From assembly GCA_037974665.1 (NCBI GenBank), contig CM075781.1, forward strand, positions 32,093,235 through 32,157,234: DNA of 64,000 bases. Reading direction: 5' to 3'. The first letter of the stretch is position 1; each line of letters opens with the position of its first letter. A program made the position numbers and the translations under genes. Source of the stretch: Ehretia macrophylla. Taxonomy: Eukaryota; Streptophyta; Magnoliopsida; Boraginales; Ehretiaceae. This document shows positions 34,930 to 45,427 of this stretch, in pieces. Below the pieces are notes generated by a model. The model was not told where the DNA came from and made no database searches. It was given only the letters and a program-made list of their open reading frames with translations.

Positions 34930-35371
34930 TATGACTTTAGATTCTCTTAAGGTCATGTTTTATTTGTCTATTTGTAATAAGTGAGATTTCCTTTATTAAA
35001 GGAAACCACTTTTGTTGCATCAGGTTTGTCTTATTATGAATTATTAGGAATCTCTTTATGTCGTGTCAATTTTTCCTTTATTGAAGGAAGCTGCTTTAGT
35101 CCTTGTCAGGAGTAGTGAAGATTTCGCTTTGTATTATTAGACTTTGTAATGGTTTGCCTATAAATAATGAAGAACCCCTGACTAAAGGGGCAGTGTCAGA
35201 TAGAGTCAAATAGAGTCAAATTTGGATTGCAATACATCTTTCTTTCTCTCAAATCTTATCAGAATTAGAGTTAGAATCAGATGTAGTTTGAAACACATCT
35301 TCTACTCTTCTTTCTCAGAGCCATGTCTTCCACCTCCCGCTCCTTACCTTTCCCTTAGTAGTCTCAGAGCC
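34930..35371 (+). promoter_or_regulatory. Presumed promoter, leader and primer site of the endogenous caulimovirid
   Basis: A TATA box (TATAAATA, 35159-35166) is followed by a leader and by AGTAGTCTCAGAGCC at 35357-35371, which resembles the initiator-tRNA-Met primer site TGGTATCAGAGCC of caulimovirids. The left limit is a guess; the CslG intron begins at 34853. Confidence 0.45.
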
Positions 35372-35477
35372 TAGTTAATTGTAGCACTTCCCTATTCTGG
35401 TATTGAAGGTCTTAAACTATACTTGTGTATTGAACACTAGAGTCTTTGGCAATAGGGCAATAGCTGTTAAAGAGTGA

Positions 35478-36649
35478 ATGAAAGGCGCAGTAAGTCCCGC
35501 AGTAAGTCCAGTCGTGACTAGTGTATCCACCATGGCTGATCTTCTTCTGCCAGAACAAGAAGTTGTTGCTAACAACTCTGAAGTCACTTCCTTTGATCCT
35601 TCTGCATCTCACTATGAGGTAGACATAACCCAAACACCTCCATCTACCAAACCAGGTGAACTCTTCAAACTCTCTCCGTTAAACCCATACTCATATTACC
35701 AAACTTCCCAACTCACACAAAAGTTCAAATCTTTATTACCTATCAAGCCAGTAGTCCTTACAACCGTGTACAAATCCTCTACACTCTCTATACAATCCGT
35801 ATCCTCTTCCTGCTCAGAAACCTATCTTCCTATACTTTCTGAACCTGATCTGCGTAGATATAGATAGAAAGGTTACAAAGTTTACACCTTGGAGCCATTC
35901 GTCTAGCCTTACAGCCTAGTTTCCTTGCCGGGAAAAATGTTTCATGTCTAGTCTCTTTACAAGATACCAGGTGGCGTAAGTTTAATGATGCACTCATCTA
36001 TGCTGTCGAAGCAGGTCTTCACAATGACCATGTTCTCATCCAGGTTGAACCAAACTTCACCCTTGATCTTTCCCGTCCTACCTTTTCTCAAACCATATAG
36101 GTTCTTATCCAACTTTATGGAGCTGATATGAACCCAAATGAAACTGTTGTTCCACTCCATCATTCTATGACCTATAAAGTCCAAACCTATCTTTTTTCCA
36201 TGGACCACAACTGTAAGCCTCGAGTCCACGTGTTAGGTAATAGTAATGTTACCCAACCAAAGATCTACACCAAACATGAACTCACTTTCCCTCCTTGTTG
36301 GAAAAATGATTATGAAAGAAGCCATAACCTACCAATCATCCATGATTCACCAAGAATTTCTAGACATCCTCTAGAACTAGGTTGTGTTGCCATATCATTT
36401 CCAACAGAATCCCAACCAGCTGAACCATGTGAAAAATGTCAACTTGCTGGACATCCCCAGTCCTATCCACACTGTGTCAGAAAACCCTTTGCTACCAGAT
36501 CTAGGTCTCTTCTAGATATGTTTGTTCTATTAACTTTTCAGAAGACATTTATTGCACAGGAGAAACAACCAATGCTTATGTTGGTAAATGGTAAGTTACC
36601 AAAACCAGGCCAGAAGATGTCAGACAAATCGAGTCAACAATCAATTTGA
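35478..36649 (+). pseudogene. Endogenous caulimovirid: movement-protein-like region, broken
   Basis: After an N-terminal Ser/Pro/Thr-rich stretch (35478-35867), the coding sense passes to another frame. From about 35890 to 36110 that frame resembles the plant viral 30K movement-protein core (a short match reads LVSLQDTRWRKFNDALI), and the sense continues at 36128-36649. Stops and frame changes separate the pieces, so no functional protein can be made. The order movement region, coat-like region, zinc knuckle, protease, reverse transcriptase in one direction fits single-polyprotein caulimovirids of petuvirus type. This is a remnant in the plant genome. Confidence 0.55.
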
Positions 36650-36903
36650 GCAACATGAATGCAAAAGCTCAGAATGCTGCCATTCAAAAAATATGGTCAG
36701 ATCTCAGGGAACGTGTTGCATGGACAAAAGAATCCCATGATCACCTCAGATAAGATTGTTATGACCAATATAATGACCTCCACAATGCTTTCGACAAGAA
36801 TGACATATACCATCAGAGAACTCCAATCAACTAGAAAAAACTGCAGAAAGTCGCTCAAGTTCGGAACCTTTCCGGACAAGTTCGTTCTTGGAACAGTGTC
36901 AAT

Positions 36904-38260
36904 ATGATTAACGTGGATAAATTTTCTTCAGAGAAGCATTATCGTGATTCAGACGAGTTCAAGAGAAAAAGAGAACAACTCGCTGAAAAGCTCAAACAGC
37001 CAACTAAGCTAAAGAAGCAGTCCTCTTATCCTTGGAAGCATAATCCAAATCCAGATCATGCAGTCTGGATACCAAGTGGAAATTGTGAAAAAGCTTATTG
37101 GATTGATCTTACATTACCTCCTCATTATCTCTCCAAAGAGAAAATTATCCCAACCGGGTGGGGTGATGAAGACGAGAAAGAAGGTCTTAGTGAAATTTTC
37201 TCAGTCATTTCGTCCTTTGATTCCTTTGATCCATTTGAAAAGGATTCATCCTCTCAGACGATTCCACCATACAAAGGGCCAGTTCTTATGCAAACCCCTG
37301 TGACACCGTTCTATACGGACACCACAAGAACACATACACACAACCCTGTACAAACTAATCCTGATGATTCAGAAGCAACCAGTGACCAAGGAGAAACTTT
37401 CCAAGCAGGATAACACTGGAACCAAACACAAGCACAAGTCCCACAGGTTCCACAACAGCAACCTCAGAGACAACAAAACATTGAAGGAAAAGTTTCCATC
37501 TTATATGCTCCAGATCACAAGCAATTCTGGAACATTGATGCAATTCCTCCTGATGACAGACTCAAATATCTTGAGAAAATGGATGCATGGATAAATGGAG
37601 AATCTCTCCAAAATCCTACTCTTGAGATAAGAGATATCATTGACCGTCTTGTTGCTGCTTTTAAATGATCACTTCGCAGTTGGTGGACAAGAATGCTGTC
37701 AAAAGAAGAAAGACAAATCATCCTGACAGATGCAGATCCTATTAAGATATTCCTAAGATGTCTACGAAACATTTTCGTAGGACAAACAACCCAAGAGATT
37801 GAAAAGGCAGAAAAGGAGTTCTTACTCAAAAAATGATGTGATGTTGCAAAACTTGGAGATTACTATCTCAGACAGGAAACTCTATATTTTACTTTTGGGA
37901 AAAAAATACAGAAACCATCAAGAAGGCGTTTGTCTTCAACATGTCACAACCACTTTCTGAGTTACTTGAAACAGAGTTCAAACGAGCCAATATTGCAGAT
38001 CTAAGACAGGTGAGTCTTGCTACTAGATGGCCAGAAAGCTCATTCAAGATCAGTGTGAGTCTAAACGACTTGGAAAACTTCTCAAAAGCAACAAGCAGAA
38101 AACAATGGATACCTTTTGCAGAAAAGATTTCCAAAAGTTTGGCTGTCACACTCACAGTTACTCTCTATGTTCGTGTCACAAATACAAGAAGCACAAATAT
38201 CAGAAAAGGTTTCACAAGTCTAGAAAACCTTTCAAGAAGTTCAGATTTGTGAGGAAAAGA
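36904..38260 (+). pseudogene. Endogenous caulimovirid: coat-protein-like region, broken
   Basis: Charged, Pro/Gln/Thr-rich sequence (36904-37413) leads into a more folded region around 37500-37900 with short blocks typical of a capsid domain before the zinc knuckle. The frame changes and stops several times (for example a stop near 37668). I place it by position between the movement region and the CCHC knuckle; no residue proves it. Confidence 0.5.
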
Positions 38261-38284
38261 GCAAAACCTTCCTCTTCCACTAAA

Positions 38285-38326
38285 TGTTTTCTTTGTGGAA
38301 AGAAAGACCATTTTACAAAGGATTGT
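38285..38326 (+). pseudogene. Endogenous caulimovirid: CCHC zinc knuckle
   Basis: CFLCGKKDHFTKDC fits C-x2-C-x4-H-x4-C. It ends a Lys/Arg-rich basic region, as at the C-terminus of pararetroviral coat proteins, where it binds nucleic acid. Confidence 0.8.
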
Positions 38327-38429
38327 TACCTCAAGAAGTCCAAGAAGCTACCAGTAAAACTTGTCCAGTTCATCTCAACTCAAAACTTTAATGACCAGCT
38401 ATACACATGGACTTCCGAACCAGAATAAG

Positions 38430-39388
38430 CCGTCCTTAACCTTGATACAGCCTCATCCTCAGATCTCACCTCAGAATCCGAATCCTCTGATTCAGAACCA
38501 AACCTCTCCATAGCCAAAATACAAAAAATCACTGAACAACCAATCCTTACCACTTCCAAAGCTACCTTTACCCCAGGACAGATCTATAAGCCATACATAA
38601 AGCTTGTTGTAAACCCTCCAGGATATGTTCCTATCACCGTTACTGCACTTCTAGACACAGGTTCATGTATTTCTTTCATGAAATCCAAGTGTCTTCCTCC
38701 TGAATTTTGGATTTCCTCTAGAGCAACCTTTACCACTGCTTCTGGTAGTGGATTTGCAAGTGAAGCACATTCCATGACCATTCCCATACACTTATCCCCA
38801 GATGTCTTAGTTCGACACAGCTTTTACCAGTATGATCAATGCTGTGAAGATATTCTTTTAGGAATGGATTTTCTCACCTTACTTGCTCCATTCTCATTTC
38901 AGACAGATGGTTTCCAATTCCTGCATAATCAGTATACCCTTTGGGTATCCTTACAGAAATTGCCCTCACAGGTTTCAGCCATTCAAGATGATGAATTTGC
39001 TGAAGAAAGAAACCTCCTTCTTTCTTGTTGCGGTGATCTTCCAAACAAGTTTTGGGAAAGAGAGAAACACTTTGTCTCTCTACTTTACAAAGAAAATTGG
39101 CAGATGCCACACCAAACCGCCTCTCATCCAGGAATGCCAAAAGATGAAGATCTTTGTCAAGCTGAAATTCAGACACTACTTGAGCAAGGTCTCATCCGAC
39201 CATCCAGATCTCCATGGGCAAGTCATGCCTTTTATGTCAACAAAAGATCTGAACAAGTCCGAGGAAAGAAACGATTGGTGATAGATTATCGCCAACTCAA
39301 TGATCAATTGCAGGATATCAGATACCCTCTTCCAAGAAAGGAACAACTCCTTCAGAAGCTATCCAAAGCCAAATTCTTCTCTAACATG
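38430..39388 (+). pseudogene. Endogenous caulimovirid: aspartic protease and start of reverse transcriptase, truncated
   Basis: This is the same frame as the zinc knuckle, separated from it by a TAA at 38426-38428. The protease active site ALLDTGSC is at 38645-38668 with ILLGMDFL downstream. The start of reverse transcriptase follows (a short match is GLIRPSRSPWASHAFYV, then RLVIDYRQLN and DIRYPLP). It stops after KAKFFSN at 39388, where CACTA palindromes begin, so the YxDD catalytic site and RNase H are gone. The RYPLP and spacing are closer to caulimovirids than to the gypsy elements here. It is non-functional. Confidence 0.75.
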
Positions 39389-40080
39389 GAGAGGGGCTGA
39401 TGCCCGTCTCCATTTAGACGGGCCGATGCCCTTCTCCATTTAATCCTAACATGGAGACGGGTTGACCTGTCTCCATTTAAAAAGGCCCACAAACGTGGGC
39501 CTCTTATTGGAGATGGGCATCGGCCCGTCTCCAACAGGGAGACGGGCTGATGCCCGTCTCCATTTAAAGAGGCCCACAAATGTGGGCCTCTTATTGGAGA
39601 CGAGCATCGGCCCGTCTCCAACAACCCATCTCCAATTAAAAAGGTCCACAAGTGTGGGCCTCTTATTGAAGATGGGCATCAGCCCGTCTCCAACAGGGAG
39701 ACAGGCTGATGCTCGTCTCCATTTAAAGAAGCCCACAAACATGGGCCTCTTATTGGAGACGGGCATCGGCCCATCTCCAACAGGGAGAAGGGCATCACCC
39801 GTCTCCAAAATAGAGACGGGCATCACCCATCTCCATTTATTGGAGACGGGCATTGGCCCGTCTCCAACATGGAGACGGGCTGATGCCCGTCTCTAATTAA
39901 AGAGGCCCACAAACGTGGGCCTCCCATCTCGTCTCTAATATTGAGACGGGATGCCCGTCTCTAATATTGAGACGGGCATCAGGCCCATCTCCAACATGGT
40001 GATGGGCATCAGGCCCGTCTCCAACATGGTGACGGGCATCAGGACCGTTTCCATTGTGGAGACGGGCTGCTGTCGCCAAC
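39389..40080. repeat. CACTA-2 palindrome array
   Basis: About eight units are built from GGAGACGGGC and its reverse complement GCCCGTCTCC with ATCGG or TGAT between, alternating with hairpins such as CCCACAAACGTGGGC. Related to the array at 26640-27320 in CACTA-1, and in the same position relative to the EAR gene. It starts at the exact end of the captured viral sequence. Confidence 0.8.
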
Positions 40081-40260
40081 CCGTCTCCAATGAAAAAGGC
40101 TGACATGACTCCAAAAATTTGATGATTACAATCTGACCGTGCCTTCATCGAGCCGTCGCCAAACCGTCGCAAATGTTTGGAAGTCACGTGAAGATGGCAC
40201 CAATAATTTGGGGAGAGACCCTTCACCGTGTCATCGCCAAATTTTCACCAATTTGAGTTC

Positions 40261-40268
40261 TATATAAA
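40261..40268 (+). promoter_or_regulatory. TATA box of the CACTA-2 EAR gene
   Basis: TATATAAA lies about 80 bp before the ATG at 40344, the same spacing as in CACTA-1. Both leaders share a TTWATCTAATT word before the ATG. Confidence 0.6.
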
Positions 40269-40343
40269 GAGCTTACAATCCCGCATATTGTCTTTCATAT
40301 TTGCAACCGACTTTAATCTAATTGCTTCAATATCTTATAAACG

Positions 40344-40556
40344 ATGAGTAAGGAAGTTCAAGGTGAATGGGTTACCGTGAACAAGGAGAAACAGACAAAT
40401 AAATGTGATTTATCGAAGGCAAGCAGTAGTAGAGTTGAAGGTCAATTTGACCTAAACGAACCACCAAAAGAAGATGGTTACATTTCGATGGCTCAACACC
40501 ATCAAAGGAATGTGGATCAAATGTATCGGATCCTTCTGCCGAAGTTGTTCGAGTGA
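40344..40556 (+). CDS. Small transposon-borne protein with an EAR motif (CACTA-2 copy)
   Basis: This intact 70-codon frame starts MSKEVQ and stops with TGA at 40554-40556. The block FDLNEPPKEDGYIS (about residues 35-48) carries DLNEPP, fitting the EAR pattern DLNxxP, and aligns with LDLNAPPKYDGYIS in CACTA-1. The flanking halves are only weakly conserved, so the core appears to be the constrained part. It is the only intact coding sequence in this element, whose tnp genes are nearly all lost. A nuclear role with a TOPLESS-type co-repressor is inference; there is no visible DNA-binding domain, so it would need a partner. Confidence 0.7.
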   Translation: MSKEVQGEWVTVNKEKQTNKCDLSKASSSRVEGQFDLNEPPKEDGYISMAQHHQRNVDQMYRILLPKLFE

Positions 40557-40925
40557 AAAATTATGTAAAAACGTAGTAAGTAAGGTTAACAAATATATGT
40601 GATATATATTAACAAAATATTTGTGTGTATCTTGTTATGCACTTTTGTATGGTTTCCAGTAAAGTTAACCGTCTATTAATGTAATCCCTAATTATCGAAT
40701 GTTATGCAATAAAATCATGTTCATTGCAAATTATGTTAAGAAATTTCTATAATATTGTAGTAAATACTATATATGTAGACAAACATAGTATTTAATTATT
40801 GTGTTTAAATAACGACTACACTTGAAGTTAAAAATACATTAGTAATTGGTACTGTCACTAAAACAATTTTAACACATCGTTGTTACTCAGTGTTTAAAGA
40901 CGTTGTTCGTAGAAATAAATATGGG
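40557..40925. other. Downstream region of the CACTA-2 EAR gene
   Basis: AT-rich; an AATAAA word near 40709 could serve polyadenylation. No other gene is seen. Confidence 0.4.
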
Positions 40926-40929
40926 AAAT

Positions 40930-41195
40930 TGAGCGGCAAACTTTTTGGCGATGGCATGGTGACGGACTGTCACAGTGCCATCACCTAGCCGTTTCTATAT
41001 ATCGAAAGGGGAAAAACTTATCACTGAGCCGTCACCAAATTAGTGACGGTCGTAGATGGGCCGTCACCGAATGAGTGATGGCTCGATGATGGTTATTGTT
41101 GCCCGTAACTGTGCCGTCACTTTTCCGTCACAAAATTAGTGTCAATATTTTCCTTTACTGTACCACCGCCATATCGGCGATGGTCTGTCGCAGAA
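40930..41195. repeat. CACTA-2 right subterminal repeats
   Basis: CCGTCACCAAAT, GTGACGG and GGCGATGG words recur up to the right inverted repeat and match the words of the left end. Confidence 0.7.
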
Positions 41196-41323
41196 TCTAA
41201 TTTTTTTTGTAGTGATAGAAAAGCAGGTGGAGATGAATTAGATTTTCTTTTAATATTTTCAATAGAACAGAAAACAAGGGTCCATATGGGAGCTGAGAAT
41301 CTAGTCCATATGAATTTACATTC

Positions 41324-41756
41324 TTTTTTTTTTTTTTGTCGACGAAAGAATTTATATTAGCACATAAAACAAGAGTACATATAAGGGTTTGAAAAAACAT
41401 AAATTGGCCTAAGAAATAGTATAACAGCGAGTCCAAACCAAAGCCAATCAAAAAAGGAAATAAAAAATAGCCCAAGAACCACAATCACCAACAGGTCGAA
41501 GCCTCAAAACCCAAACTTCAACAACCAGAGATAAACATGAGATAAAGACCCAGTTTGAACCAAGTCAAAGAACACCTATCGAGCCACTGAAAAAGAGGCG
41601 AGAAGCTCACCAATGGTGAGAGAGAAAAACACACGTAAAAAGGGATACACAACCCTCTCGGAAGTAATTAGTCGAGAATCCCATAATCTAACGAGTCCAA
41701 TCTCGCTAATACACGACGCGTACCACATCAAACCAGAAGGAAGAAATAAAAGCTAA
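41324..41756 (-). mobile_element. LINE- or SINE-like retroposon, 5'-truncated, with poly(A) and target duplication
   Basis: On the minus strand it ends GTCGAC followed by a 14-base A run (T run at 41324-41337). The flanks CCATATGAATTTACATTC (41306-41323) and CCATATGAGTTTACATTC (41757-41774) form an 18-bp target duplication with one mismatch. No reverse transcriptase is present, so it is a short tail of a LINE or a SINE. Confidence 0.75.
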
Positions 41757-42171
41757 CCATATGAGTTTACATTCAAGGCCCCAATATATGGGCGTTTATG
41801 AGATTTGATTGATTCAGATGGCATATTGCTAAATTAGTAAATTGGCTATAATTAATCTTTTGCTGCCTAATTGGCTTCGTACTTTAGTTGCTATGTCAAT
41901 ATATATTATATTATATTATTAGTCCAATATATATATATATATATATTAGATCCTCATAAAATGAATGTTATTTACAGTCCAAGGTGATTCGTTGTTAGTT
42001 TTAAATTACTCCAAGCAATTATATAATAGACGAGGACCAATTTGAAACTGTGAAATACAATGGGCCAGACGGCTATTTCACTTATGATCGGAGTGTCAAA
42101 TGGCCCAACAATACCAAGTTCACATACTCTCAGACCAAAAAAATATAAAGGGTGGCGCCTGACCTTAAACG

Positions 42172-42552
42172 ATAGGTTTTGTTTGGCCTAATTTTTAGAC
42201 GTTTAAAATTACTTCTTGTAAATTTAAAAATTGAATTAATTTGTTTGGTTCATTTTTTAAAATGTTTTTAAGTAAAAGCTGAAAAATGAGAAGCTCCAAA
42301 TTGAAATTTTTTAAAAAAAAGTTTTTGCAAAACTATTTTACATAATGTGAGAAACTTTTTTTTTTTTCTTAAATATACCTCTCCATATTTTTTAAAGTTC
42401 AATATTACCTTCAAATTTTTTAAAAGGTCAACGTTACTTAACACTGGATAAACAGTCAACGATTTTTGTTCAACAACACTTCTAACAAAAATTCTACTCT
42501 AAAAATGCTACAGCTCAAAAATTGAAATTTCATATTTAGGCCAAACAGTGTT
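42172..42552. mobile_element. MITE (hAT-like family, copy 2)
   Basis: It shares TTTTACATAATGTGAG, GAGAAGCTCCAAATTG and CTACAGCTCAAAAATTGAA words with the copies at 33698-34079 and 43428-43806. Ends are near GTTTGGCCTAA and, inverted, TTAGGCCAAAC. Confidence 0.55.
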
Positions 42553-43427
42553 TAAAAAATCTTGAACATTATGTTCTGTTTCGTATCTCAATCTTTTGCA
42601 ACAATTTAGGTTTACCTTTTTATTAGATCTCGACGTATTTTACGTAATGTAGGAATCATCTCTATTTTTCTCTCAAGAATCTTTACCCAACTCTTAAGTT
42701 AGTTCTAGAATGCTCTAGGAAATAAAAAATAGCCCAAGAATCACAATCACCAACAGCTCAAAGCCTCGAAACCCAAACTTCAACAACCAGAGATAAACAT
42801 AGGATAAAGACCCAGTTTGAATCAATTCAAAGAACACCCATCGAGCCGCCGAAAAAAAGGCAAGAAGCTCACCAATGGTGAGAGAGGAAAACACATGTAA
42901 AAAGGGACACACAACCCTCTCAGAGGTAATTAGTCGAAAATCTCACAATCTAACGAGTTCAATCTTGCTGATACACGACGCGTACCACATCAAACCAGAA
43001 GGAAGAAATAAAAACTAACCATATGAGTTTACATTTAACGCCCCAATATATAGGCGATTATGAGATTTGATTGATTCAGATGGCATATTGCTAAATTAGT
43101 AAATTGGCTATAATTAATCTTTTGCTGCCTCATTGGCTTTGTACTTTAGTTGCTATGTCAATATATATTATTAGTCCAATATATATATATATATATTATA
43201 TTAGATCCTCATAAAATGAATGTTATTTACAGTCCAAGGTGATTCGTTATTAGTTTTAAATTACTCCAAGCAATTATAGAATAGACGAGGACCAATTTGA
43301 AACTGTGAAATACAATGGGCCAGACGGCTATTTCACTTATGATCGGAGTATGAAATGGCCCAAGAATACCAAGTTCACATACTCTCAGACCAAAAAAATA
43401 TATAAGGTGGCGCCTGACCTTGAACGA

Positions 43428-43806
43428 TAGGTTTTATTTAGCCTAATTTTTAGACATTTAAAAGTATTTTTTATAAGTTTAGAAATTGAATTAATTTGTT
43501 TGGTCCATTTTTAAAAATATTTTTAGGTAAAAGCTAAAAAATGAAAAGCTCCAAATTAGAATTTTTTTTAAAAAAGTTTTTGCGAAATTATTTTACATAA
43601 TGTGAAAAACTATTTCTTTTTCTCAAATATACCCCTTCATATTTTTTAAAGTTCGATATTACCCTAAAAAATTTAAAAGTTCAACGTTGCATAACACATG
43701 ACAAACAGTCAACGGTTTTTGGTCAACAACACTTCTAACAAAAATTCTACTTTAAAAATGCTACAGCTCATAAATTGAAGTTTCATATTTAAGCCAAACA
43801 GAGTTT
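43428..43806. mobile_element. MITE (hAT-like family, copy 3, in the second duplication unit)
   Basis: It is the duplicate of copy 2 created by the 1.26 kb tandem duplication, with further small differences. Confidence 0.55.
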
Positions 43807-43971
43807 AAAAAATCTTGTACATTATGTTTTGTTTCGTGTCTCAATCTTTTGCAACATTTTAGGTTTACCCTTTTTATTAGATCTCCACTTCTTTCGCCTA
43901 ACGTAGCAAACATCTCTATTTTTCTCTCAAGAATCTTTACCCAACTCTTAAGTTAGTTATAGAATGCTCTA

Positions 43972-44514
43972 CTGTGTGTTTTATGTAAGCTTTTAACAGC
44001 AGGCCAGGCGAGTTGTTCTTGAATATTAAGGCCTATAACTGAAAGGTGGTTTTATCGTATCACTGCCCATTGAATATCCTTATATGGTGTGCAGAGCCTT
44101 TCATTAGTACTGATAGTGAATCTATTAATCAATTGAATTCAATGTATCAGAAGAACTACTAACAGATTTTGTGACTTAATCGTGAAAGAGAACCTTAAAA
44201 TTCCTTAACCGATAAATTAGAATTCTAATATTTCAATTGGTTTGTCTTAACTTATAAATTTAGCCTTTCACCTTATAGGAATTGGTTAACTGTATTTTAT
44301 TTGCAGTAATGAAATTCTATTTGCCCCAAAAAGAAAAAAAATCTGTTAATCGCTTGCTCGTATGAGTTGTGATGATTCCTTCATAGTTTACTCCATCGCT
44401 TGCAATCACATGCTAAACTTTTTGCGCTGCTTAGCTTTGTTTAGGCCTTTTTTTTTTTTATCTCTTTTCCCATATACCACAAAGTTAACATATATGCATG
44501 GCTGTATGCACACA
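43972..44514. other. Intergenic, nothing recognised
   Basis: AT-rich sequence without a domain, clear repeat or promoter. Confidence 0.4.
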
Positions 44515-44928
44515 GTGGGAAAAATCGCGTAAATCGTTACTATTATTTTTTAAAAATTTTAAATTCGTCCATATTGTTTAAAATTATTCAATTTAATCTT
44601 TATTATTTTTTTAAAAAGTTTTAAATTTTCTCTATTGTTTAAAATTACCCAACTTAGTTCCTATTATTTTTATAAAAAAAATTTAATCTAGTCCTCAAAT
44701 AGGGGTCTCGTGTAGGGACTAAATTGAATTTTTTTAAAGCAATAAGGACTAAATTATTTTTAAAAAATAATAAGGACTAAATTGTGTAATTTTGAACGAT
44801 AAAGACGAATTTAATTTTTTCTGTAAAATAATACGGACTAAATTGATTAATTTTGAACAAACTGGATGGATTTAGAATTTTGGTGAAATAATAGAGACCA
44901 TTTATGTAATTTTCCCCACACATAGCTA
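44515..44928. mobile_element. Fold-back MITE
   Basis: The left half (GTCCATATTGTTTAAAATT, CCCAACTTAGTTCCTATTATT) is complementary to the right half (AATAATAAGGACTAAATTG, AATTTTGAACRA), with GGGGAAAATTACATAAATGG at the inverted right end. It can form a long hairpin. A relative is at 54605-54857. Confidence 0.6.
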
Positions 44929-44997
44929 TCATTTTTTTAAATTTTTTTTAATTTATTTAAATAAGGCTTACAAACTAATATTACATCACTTAGGATG

Positions 44998-45061
44998 TTC
45001 ACACTGAGAATCGATCTCTTTCGCATTTTTAGCAAGAATCATACCATTAGACCAAATGCCT
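44998..45061 (-). tRNA. tRNA-Pro-like pseudogene or SINE head
   Basis: On the minus strand GGCATTTGGTCTAATGGTAT, then GATTCTTGC and GAGATCGATTCTC, resemble the A and B box regions of plant tRNA-Pro. The anticodon loop reads TAAAAAT instead of the Pro loop, and several bases of the variable and T arm are missing. It cannot be a working tRNA. Confidence 0.5.
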
Positions 45062-45427
45062 AGTAGCAAGCTATCATCCCTTCATGAGCAGAAAAGTGCC
45101 ATGCGTGAAATACTATCATATTTTTAATTTACCTGTTGAAATACTTAAAATTATTACAAAAAAACTAAAATTATTGTATATGGTTTCGTTACATATGACT
45201 CCTTATAAATTCTCTATTGCATTAATCTATAATTTTAAAACAGTTACAAAAAATTATTCTCATTAACAATTATTAACAAAAAATGATAATACTTTTTTAC
45301 CTATTGCAATTAATAAAACAGTTGAAAAAAAATTTTAATTTATACATCAGTTAAAACACCATACAGTAGAACACTTGTTGCAAATACCTATTGCAAGAGT
45401 TTTTTCAGTTGGAGTACTATCAAAGAC

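Larger units (their letters stand above)
30584..41214 (-). mobile_element. CACTA-2, an En/Spm-type transposon with captured host and viral sequence (10.6 kb)
   Basis: The left end CACTACAAAAAAATTTGGATTC and the right end (reverse complement CACTACAAAAAAAATTAGATTC) form the inverted repeat. The 3-bp target duplication ATA is perfect (30581-30583 and 41215-41217). No tnp2 remains; only the last exon of the tnpA-like gene is left. The space is filled by tandem repeats, the 5' part of a CslG gene and a broken caulimovirid, followed by the palindrome array, the EAR gene and right subterminal repeats. Because the ends and duplication are intact, this chimera probably moved as one unit, with transposase supplied by another element. 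Confidence 0.87.
41456..43971. repeat. Tandem duplication of a ~1.26 kb unit
   Basis: Unit 1 (41456-42717) and unit 2 (42718-43971) start GGAAATAAAAAATAGCCC and end with AGTTAG, ATAGAATGCTCTA-like words, and agree over their full length with scattered differences. The left breakpoint lies inside the retroposon at 41324-41756, so the duplication is younger than that insertion. No gene is included. Confidence 0.85.

Noticed and set aside
39389-40080. CRISPR-like array
   Set aside because: The repeats are palindromic, irregular in spacing and lie in a plant transposon; there are no unique spacers or cas genes.
39352-40226. Repetitive frames on both strands with repeated GPSPT or KRPT words
   Set aside because: They are readings of the CACTA-2 palindrome array.
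20269-41214. The two CACTA elements as one large element
   Set aside because: Each has its own pair of CACTACAAAAAAA ends and flanking triplets, with 553 bp of unrelated DNA between them.
41197-41484. Hydrophobic 95-codon frame on the minus strand
   Set aside because: It lies in the tail of a retroposon next to its poly(A) and has no family match.
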